A program made the position numbers and the translations under genes. A stretch of DNA of 11,346 nucleotides. Source: Solirubrobacteraceae bacterium. Its GTDB lineage: Bacteria; Actinomycetota; Thermoleophilia; Solirubrobacterales; Solirubrobacteraceae. Numbering within the stretch: the first letter of the stretch is position 1; every line of letters starts with the position of its first letter. The stretch lies in NCBI GenBank assembly GCA_025928415.1, contig JAICJK010000038.1, positions 1 to 11,346 on the forward strand, given 5' to 3'. Under the pieces are notes generated by a model that saw only the letters and a list, made by a program, of their open reading frames with translations, was not told where the DNA came from and searched no databases. Of the stretch, positions 6,970 through 11,346 are shown piece after piece.

Positions 6970-7826
6970 GAGACCCCGTGCGCGACGTCGCCACGCTGCT
7001 CGAGGCGCTGCCCTACATCCGCGAGTTCCACGGGCGCACCGTGGTCATCAAGTACGGCGGGGCCGCGATGAGCGACCCGGCGCTGCGCGAGGACTTCGCG
7101 CGCGACGTCGTCCTGCTGAAGTACGTCGGGCTGAACCCGATCGTCGTCCACGGCGGCGGCCCGGACATCACCGCCTACATGCGGCGCCTCGACCTGCCGG
7201 TGGAGTTCGTCGGCGGCCTGCGCGTCAGCGACGCCGACACCGTCGAGGTGGCCAAGATGGTCCTGCTCGGCAAGGTCAACAAGGACATCGTCGGGCGCCT
7301 GAACCGCCACGGCCAGTCCGCCGTCGGGCTGTCCGGGGAGGACGGGCGGCTGTTCACCGTCGTGCGCCAGAGCGCGCCCAACGGCGAGGACATCGGGTTC
7401 GTCGGGCGCATCGACCGCGTCGAGGTCGACGTGCTCCCCCACATCGCCCCGGACTCCAGCCCGGTGATCGCGTCGGTCGGCGCCGGCGCCGACGGCGCGT
7501 CCTACAACGTCAACGCCGACGACGCGGCCGGCGCCGTGGCCCGCGCGCTGCGCGCCTACAAGGTGATGTTCCTGACCGACGTGGAGGGCTGGCTGGCCGA
7601 CCCGTCCGATCCCTCCTCGGTGGTCAGCGAGGCGACCGCCGACGAGGTCGAGGCCGCGCTGGCCGGCGTCGAGGGCGGGATGCGCCCGAAGCTCGAGGCC
7701 TGCCTGAACGCGATCCACGGCGGCGTGACCTTCGCCCACATCGTCGACGGCCGCCTGCCGCACTCACTGCTGCTCGAGCTGTTCACCGACGCGGGCATCG
7801 GGACGAAGATCCGGGCGGCGCCGTGA
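6966..7826 (+). CDS. argB: N-acetylglutamate kinase, probably arginine-inhibited
   Basis: Second enzyme of the acetylated ornithine route: ATP-dependent phosphorylation of N-acetylglutamate. It is 286 residues. ATG 6966 overlaps the argJ stop (ATGA). VVIKYGGAAM (26-35) holds the phosphate-binding Lys29; HGGGPDI (62-68) is the glycine-rich substrate loop; FVGGLRVSD (81-89), NVNADDAAGAVA (181-192), FLTDVEGWL (202-210) and GGMRPKLEACLNAI (237-250) are further family blocks. The roughly 20 residues before the kinase core (RDVATLLEALPYIREFHG) match the extra N-terminal helix of hexameric, arginine-sensitive enzymes, and the end LLLELFTDAGIGTKI (268-282) matches their arginine-site signature; the insensitive E. 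coli enzyme lacks this arrangement. I infer that arginine shuts this pathway at ArgB. Confidence 0.96.
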   Translation: MRDPVRDVATLLEALPYIREFHGRTVVIKYGGAAMSDPALREDFARDVVLLKYVGLNPIVVHGGGPDITAYMRRLDLPVEFVGGLRVSDADTVEVAKMVLLGKVNKDIVGRLNRHGQSAVGLSGEDGRLFTVVRQSAPNGEDIGFVGRIDRVEVDVLPHIAPDSSPVIASVGAGADGASYNVNADDAAGAVARALRAYKVMFLTDVEGWLADPSDPSSVVSEATADEVEAALAGVEGGMRPKLEACLNAIHGGVTFAHIVDGRLPHSLLLELFTDAGIGTKIRAAP

Positions 7827-8971
7827 TCAGCGACGAGCACCTCACCGCCAACTACGCGCGCTACCCGATCGAGTTCGCGCGCGGCGAGGGCGTCCGGCTG
7901 TGGGACGCCGAGGGCAACGAGTACCTCGACGCGCTGTCCGGCATCGGCGTCAACAACATCGGCCACTGCCACCCGGCCGTCGTCGCGGCGATCCGCGAGC
8001 AGGCCGGGCGCCTGCTGCACGTCTCCAACCTGTTCTACACCGACCCGATGGTGCGCCTGGCCGAGCGCCTGGCGACCTCGTCACTCGGGGGCCGCGTGTT
8101 CTTCACGAACTCCGGCGCCGAGGCGGTCGAGGCGGCGCTCAAGCTCGCGCGCAAGCACCGCCAGGGCGGCGACGTCGTGTCCGTCCACCGCGCCTTCCAC
8201 GGCCGCACCTACGGCGCGCTGTCCGCCACGCCGCAGGAGAGCAAGCAGGCGCCCTTCGCGCCGCTCGTGCCCGGCTTTCGTGCCGTCGAGCCGACCGCGG
8301 CGGCGCTGCGGGCGGCCGTCGACGCGGACACGGCGGCGGTGATCCTCGAGCCCGTGCAGGGCGAGGGCGGGGTGCACGTCCTCGGCGACGACGTCCTGCT
8401 CGCGGCCCGCGAGGCCTGCGACGGGGTCGGCGCGACCCTGATCTTCGACGAGATCCAGTGCGGGCTGGCGCGCACCGGGACGCTGTGGGCCTACACGCAG
8501 ACCCCGGTGGTCCCGGACCTGCTGCTCACCGCCAAGGCGCTGGGCGGCGGGCTGCCGATCGGCGCGCTGATCACCGGCCCGCGGCTGGCCGGCGTGTTCG
8601 CCCCGGGCGACCACGGCTCGACGTTCGCCGGCGGCCCGCTGGTGACCGCGGCCGCGCACGCGGCGCTGGACGTGCTGCAGGACCCGGCGCTGCTCGCGCA
8701 CGTCACCGCGCTGGGCGAGCGGATGGCCGCGGCGCTGGCCGAGCTGCCCGGTGTCGTGGGGGTCCGGGGCCGCGGGCTGATGCTGGCCTGCGAGCTCGAG
8801 CCGTCCCGCGCCGACAGCGCGCCGGAGGTCGTCAGGCGCGCGCTGCTGGAGCACCGCCTGGTGGCCAACGCGACCGGCCCGACGACCGTCCGGCTGCTGC
8901 CGCCGCTGGTCATGTCCCAGGCCGACGCCGACACGGCGCTCGACCGGCTGCGCGCGGCGCTCGGCGCGTAG
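7823..8971 (+). CDS. argD: Acetylornithine aminotransferase
   Basis: Pyridoxal-phosphate class III aminotransferase that converts N-acetylglutamate semialdehyde to N-acetylornithine with glutamate as amino donor. It is 382 residues, within the normal range. GTG 7823 overlaps the argB stop (GTGA). Landmarks: [17 protein letters not shown] (35-51), [19 protein letters not shown] (92-110), [18 protein letters not shown] (124-141), [11 protein letters not shown] (174-184), [17 protein letters not shown] (207-223) with the cofactor-binding Asp209, [13 protein letters not shown] (236-248) with Schiff-base Lys238, and [11 protein letters not shown] (263-273). In mycobacteria argF and argR follow this gene; here argG follows after only 12 nt. 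Its TAG stop supplies the first three bases of a probable -10 box for argG. Some family members also act in lysine synthesis; the cluster favours the arginine role. Confidence 0.95.
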   Translation: MISDEHLTANYARYPIEFARGEGVRLWDAEGNEYLDALSGIGVNNIGHCHPAVVAAIREQAGRLLHVSNLFYTDPMVRLAERLATSSLGGRVFFTNSGAEAVEAALKLARKHRQGGDVVSVHRAFHGRTYGALSATPQESKQAPFAPLVPGFRAVEPTAAALRAAVDADTAAVILEPVQGEGGVHVLGDDVLLAAREACDGVGATLIFDEIQCGLARTGTLWAYTQTPVVPDLLLTAKALGGGLPIGALITGPRLAGVFAPGDHGSTFAGGPLVTAAAHAALDVLQDPALLAHVTALGERMAAALAELPGVVGVRGRGLMLACELEPSRADSAPEVVRRALLEHRLVANATGPTTVRLLPPLVMSQADADTALDRLRAALGA

Positions 8972-8974
8972 GCT
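8969..8974 (+). promoter_or_regulatory. Probable leaderless promoter (-10 box) for argG
   Basis: TAGGCT matches the actinobacterial -10 pattern TANNNT and ends 9 nt before the argG ATG, so transcription would begin at or within about 3 nt of the start codon. No Shine-Dalgarno sequence lies in front of argG, which agrees with a leaderless message. No -35 hexamer is visible, as is common for such promoters. The first three bases of the box are the argD stop codon. Confidence 0.5.
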
Positions 8975-8983
8975 GCAGCGCAC

Positions 8984-10273
8984 ATGAGCACCACGGAGCG
9001 CACCCCGCACACCCGCACCGCCAGCTACCTCGCCGAGCCCGGCGAGGTCTCCAAGGTGCTGCTGCTCTACTCGGGCGGCCTGGACACGAGCGTGATGCTC
9101 AAGTGGATCCAGGACGAGTACGCGGCGGAGGTCGTCGCGCTGACGATCAACCTCGGGCAGCCGGGCGAGGACTACGACGTGGTGCAGGGCAAGGCGCTGC
9201 AGCTCGGCGCGGTCGCCGCCGAGGTCGTCGACGCGCGCGAGGAGTTCGCCACCGAGTACGTCCTGCCGGCGATCCACGCCAACGCGATCTACGGCCTGGG
9301 CTACCCGCTGTTCACCGCCCTGGGGCGCCCGCTGATCGCCAAGCTCGCCGTCCGCTACGCGCGCGAGCACGGCTGCGACACGATCGCGCACGGCTGCACC
9401 GGCAAGGGCAACGACCAGGTGCGCATCGAGGGCACGGTCGCCACGCTCGCGCCCGAGCTGAAGGTCATCGCCCCGGTGCGCGGCTGGCAGATGGGTCGCG
9501 AGGAGGAGATCGCCTACGCGCGCGCCAACGGCATCCCGATCAAGGGCGGCGCGGAGCAGACTCCGTACTCGATCGACGACAACCTGTGGGGGCGCTCGTC
9601 GGAGGGCAAGTGGATCGAGGACCTGTCCCACGCGCCGGACGACGACGTCTTCCAGCTCGTGACGCGGCCCGAGGAGGCCCCGGACGCGCCGCAGGTCGTC
9701 ACGGTCGGCTTCGAGGCCGGCGTCCCGGTGTCGCTCGACGGCGAGCGCCTGGGGCTGGTCGACCTGCTCGAGCGCGCCGCGGAGCTCGGCATCCGCCACG
9801 GCGTCGGCATCGTCGACCACATCGAGGACCGCATCGTCGGGCTGAAGGTCCGCGACATCTACGAGGTCCCCGCGGCCACGATCCTGCTGACCGCCCACGC
9901 CGAGCTCGAGCGGCTGGTGTGCACGATCCACCAGAACCAGTTCAAGGGCGAGCTGGACCGCAAGTGGGCCTACCTGGTCTACGCGGGGCTGTGGTGGGAG
10001 CCGCTGCGCAGCGACCTCGACGCCTACATGGACAAGGTCGCCGAGCAGGTCACCGGCACGATCGGGCTGAAGCTCTACAAGGGGTCCTGCCGGGTGGTCA
10101 CGCGCGAGTCGCCCAACGCGGTCTACGACGCCGCGCTGGCCACCTTCGAGACCTCGGGCGGGCTGTTCAGCCAGCAGGCCTCGCCGGGCTTCATCGAGCT
10201 GTGGTCGCTCCAGTCGCGGATGGCCCACCGCCTGCGCGAGCGGGCCGAGGCGGCCGGGCCCGGCGGGGCGTGA
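8984..10273 (+). CDS. argG: Argininosuccinate synthase
   Basis: ATP-dependent ligase that joins citrulline and aspartate to give argininosuccinate, the penultimate step to arginine. It is 429 residues, slightly long because about 23 extra residues (MSTTERTPHTRTASYLAEPG...) precede the usual start of the fold. The PP-loop is LLLYSGGLDTSVMLKW (26-41). IAHGCTGKGNDQVRIEGT (134-151) is the substrate/AMP-binding block; PYSIDDNLWGRSSEGKW (194-210), RPEEAPDAP (228-236), HGVGIVDHIEDRIVGLKVR (272-290) and TGTIGLKLYKGSCRVVTRES (357-376) are family blocks. The last two segments resemble the Thermus/proteobacterial ArgG type more than the mycobacterial protein as I recall it. It follows argD by 12 nt without a ribosome binding site but with its own -10 box, so it may be expressed apart from argCJBD. 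No argH follows in this window. Confidence 0.96.
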   Translation: MSTTERTPHTRTASYLAEPGEVSKVLLLYSGGLDTSVMLKWIQDEYAAEVVALTINLGQPGEDYDVVQGKALQLGAVAAEVVDAREEFATEYVLPAIHANAIYGLGYPLFTALGRPLIAKLAVRYAREHGCDTIAHGCTGKGNDQVRIEGTVATLAPELKVIAPVRGWQMGREEEIAYARANGIPIKGGAEQTPYSIDDNLWGRSSEGKWIEDLSHAPDDDVFQLVTRPEEAPDAPQVVTVGFEAGVPVSLDGERLGLVDLLERAAELGIRHGVGIVDHIEDRIVGLKVRDIYEVPAATILLTAHAELERLVCTIHQNQFKGELDRKWAYLVYAGLWWEPLRSDLDAYMDKVAEQVTGTIGLKLYKGSCRVVTRESPNAVYDAALATFETSGGLFSQQASPGFIELWSLQSRMAHRLRERAEAAGPGGA

Positions 10274-10291
10274 GGGTCCGGGCGCCGGGGT

Positions 10292-10297
10292 AGGAGG
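10292..10297 (+). promoter_or_regulatory. Strong ribosome binding site for the 55-residue ORF
   Basis: AGGAGG is a full match to the anti-Shine-Dalgarno core and sits 5 nt before ATG 10303. It is the best ribosome binding site in the window; the neighbouring genes have weak, partial or no such site. It is the main evidence that the miniprotein is translated and fixes its start. Confidence 0.75.
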
Positions 10298-10302
10298 GCG
10301 GC

Positions 10303-10470
10303 ATGTTCTATCGCGTGCTCGGCTTCGTCGTCTGGCAGGTGGGGAAGTGGTACCTGCGCCGTCGCGCGGGCGCGCTCCTGCCCTCCAGGCGCGCCGCGGC
10401 CGCCGGGCTGGTCGGCCTCGCCGTCGTGGCGCTCGCCGTGCAGGGTGCGCGCAGGGAGGGATCGAGCTAG
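10303..10470 (+). CDS. Small predicted membrane protein, 55 residues, unknown function
   Basis: I do not recognise this protein. It begins MFYRVLGFVVWQVGKWYLRR and ends QGARREGSS, with TAG at 10468-10470. Residues 3-13 form a short aromatic hydrophobic segment, residues 18-30 are strongly basic (LRRRAGALLPSRR), and residues 31-47 (AAAAGLVGLAVVALAVQ) are a good single membrane span. By the positive-inside rule the arginine-rich linker should face the cytoplasm, with the first segment either a membrane-surface helix or a short second span. There is no cysteine lipobox and no signal-peptidase site that I trust. Support for translation is the AGGAGG site and its placement on the same strand 29 nt after argG and 48 nt before the coiled-coil gene. 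It may be cotranscribed with argG, but the function cannot be guessed from that. Confidence 0.72.
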   Translation: MFYRVLGFVVWQVGKWYLRRRAGALLPSRRAAAAGLVGLAVVALAVQGARREGSS

Positions 10471-10472
10471 CG

Positions 10473-10499
10473 CCGGCCCGGCGGAGGCGTCGGGGCCGG
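10473..10499 (+). other. GC-rich hairpin between the small ORF and the coiled-coil gene
   Basis: CCGGCCC (10473-10479) pairs perfectly with GGGCCGG (10493-10499) around a 13-nt loop, starting 2 nt after the miniprotein stop. No T-tract follows. It could weakly end or shield the argG/miniprotein message, or be chance in such GC-rich DNA. Confidence 0.3.
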
Positions 10500-10503
10500 G
10501 GGC

Positions 10504-10511
10504 TATGGTGA
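10504..10511 (+). promoter_or_regulatory. Overlapping -10 box (TATGGT) and Shine-Dalgarno (GGTGA) for the coiled-coil gene
   Basis: TATGGT (10504-10509) fits TANNNT and ends exactly 9 nt before TTG 10519, the same spacing as at argG. GGTGA (10507-10511) lies 7 nt before the same TTG and would serve as ribosome binding site on a longer transcript. The two overlap, so a message started from this box would lack the GGTGA. Either reading supports TTG 10519 as the start. Confidence 0.45.
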
Positions 10512-10518
10512 CCGCGCC

Positions 10519-11346
10519 TTGCAGCCCTTCTCCCCGTCCGACGAGCCTCCGTCCCCGCCCGAGCCCGGCTCGGTCGTCGATCCGCGGGTCCTGGCCGAGC
10601 GCCGCGCGCGCCGCGCCGAGCTCAGCGAGGCGGCGACGGTCCAGCGGGCCGCGGACGCCGAGCGCTCCCTGGCCGTGCTCGAGCGCCGCCTGGCCGCCGC
10701 GGAGGAGGAGCGCTCGCGGCTGCAGGCGCGCCTGGACGAGCAGGAGCGCGCGCTGCGCACGGCGCGCCAGCGCGAGTTCGCCGAGCAGCAGGCCCGGCTG
10801 GAGGCCGACGACGCCGCGGGCCGCTCGCGGCGCGAGGCCGAGGAGCGCGTCGACGCCCTGCGCGTGGCGCTGTCGGCCGCGCAGGACCGCATCGCCGAGC
10901 TGAGCGCCGAGCTCGAGCGTTCGCGGCGCGCGGCCGACGAGGCGCAGGCCGAGCGGCGGCGCCTGGAGCGCTCGCGCCGCCAGGCCGACGAGCGCCAGGC
11001 CGCGCTCGCGGTGGCCGAGGCCGACCTGCAGGGCCGCCTGGCCGCGCTCTCGGCCGCCGAGGGCGCGGCGGAGCGCACCCGCGATGCGGCCGACGAGCGC
11101 CTGGCCTCGGTGCAGGCGCAGGCCGACGACCTCGAGACCCGGCTGACGACGATGCAGCGCGGCGGGCAGGCCAGTCGCGGGCTGCTGCGCGCCGAGACCG
11201 CGGCGCTGCAGGCGATGCTCGCCGAGGTGGGCGCGACCGCAGGGCGCCTGCGGGCCGCGCTGGCCGTGCGCGAGCAGGACCGCGCGCGGCTGGTGGCGGA
11301 GCTCACCGCGGCCGAGGAGCGCCTGGGGATCGCGCGCGCGGGCGCC
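10519..11346 (+). CDS. Long coiled-coil protein, unknown function (3' end outside window)
   Basis: The frame is open from TTG 10519 to the window end (276 codons, no stop). TTG is the only usable early start: the TAG of the small ORF closes the frame upstream and no ATG or GTG lies between. Residues 1-22 are a proline/serine-rich acidic tail (PFSPSDEPPSPPEPGSVVDP); from about residue 23 nearly everything is Arg/Glu/Ala/Leu heptad-like helix (LERRLAAAEEERSRLQARLD, 54-73). A short repeat recurs 17 residues apart: SRRAADEAQAE (135-145) and SRRQADERQAA (152-162). There is no signal peptide or membrane span in the visible part. The segment has 48 Arg but no Lys, Asn, His, Cys, Trp or Tyr. Function is unknown; SMC/DivIVA-like scaffolds and cell-wall hydrolases with coiled-coil leaders are possibilities, but no domain seen here decides it. 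Other-frame ORFs over the region are low-complexity shadows. Confidence 0.75.
   Translation, partial: MQPFSPSDEPPSPPEPGSVVDPRVLAERRARRAELSEAATVQRAADAERSLAVLERRLAAAEEERSRLQARLDEQERALRTARQREFAEQQARLEADDAAGRSRREAEERVDALRVALSAAQDRIAELSAELERSRRAADEAQAERRRLERSRRQADERQAALAVAEADLQGRLAALSAAEGAAERTRDAADERLASVQAQADDLETRLTTMQRGGQASRGLLRAETAALQAMLAEVGATAGRLRAALAVREQDRARLVAELTAAEERLGIARAGA

Noticed and set aside
10503..11306. A 267-codon minus-strand frame over the coiled-coil region, and the plus-strand frame 10445-10903
   Set aside because: Both give Ser/Arg/Ala or Pro/Arg/Ser low-complexity translations. The chosen frame gives regular Leu/Ala heptads, stays open to the window end and has a plausible start signal.
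1..11346. CRISPR arrays, tRNA/rRNA genes, insertion sequences, phage or defence genes, riboswitches
   Set aside because: No regularly spaced direct repeats, no tRNA-like cloverleaf or 3' CCA context, no transposase or recombinase motifs, and no recognisable riboswitch core were seen on either strand.

Overview
The window looks like chromosomal DNA from a very high-G+C actinobacterium. G+C is clearly above 70 % by eye, third codon positions are almost always G or C, and GTG/TTG starts are common. The gene order (L20, SPOUT RNA methyltransferase, pheS, pheT, then argC-J-B-D and argG) follows the order known from Mycobacterium tuberculosis, but is more compact and lacks argF, argR and argH. The protein style and TANNNT boxes just upstream of start codons fit a deep-branching lineage such as Thermoleophilia/Solirubrobacterales. 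That placement is an inference; no rRNA is present to settle it. Every gene is on the + strand.

Layout. (1) Positions 1-1036: the 3' part of rplT, a plausible intrinsic terminator, then a TrmH/SpoU-type 2'-O-ribose RNA methyltransferase. (2) Positions 1037-4633: an 82-nt leader with a 7-bp hairpin, then pheS and pheT overlapping by ATGA; together they encode phenylalanyl-tRNA synthetase. (3) Positions 4626-8971: argC, argJ, argB and argD. argC overlaps the end of pheT by 8 nt, and argJ/argB and argB/argD overlap by 4 nt. The only break is a 109-nt argC-argJ spacer filled with palindromes and repeats. (4) Positions 8969-10273: argG, probably with its own leaderless promoter whose -10 box starts inside the argD stop codon. 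(5) Positions 10303-11346: a 55-residue membrane miniprotein with a near-perfect ribosome binding site, then the start of a long Arg/Glu/Ala-rich coiled-coil protein that leaves the window open.

Function. ArgB, ArgC, ArgD and ArgJ form the cyclic acetylated route from glutamate to ornithine, with ArgJ recycling the acetyl group. ArgG condenses citrulline with aspartate. The ornithine carbamoyltransferase step that should join them is not encoded here, nor is argininosuccinate lyase or the ArgR repressor. ArgB carries the N-terminal helix and C-terminal signature of arginine-inhibited enzymes, so feedback on ArgB is the regulation that can be read from the sequence.

Most of the window is well-known housekeeping machinery and I see no clear novel defence or mobile system. 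The parts worth a second look are the palindrome cluster at 5625-5716, the missing argF-argR segment and unusual promoter at argD/argG, the miniprotein, and the lysine-free coiled-coil protein.
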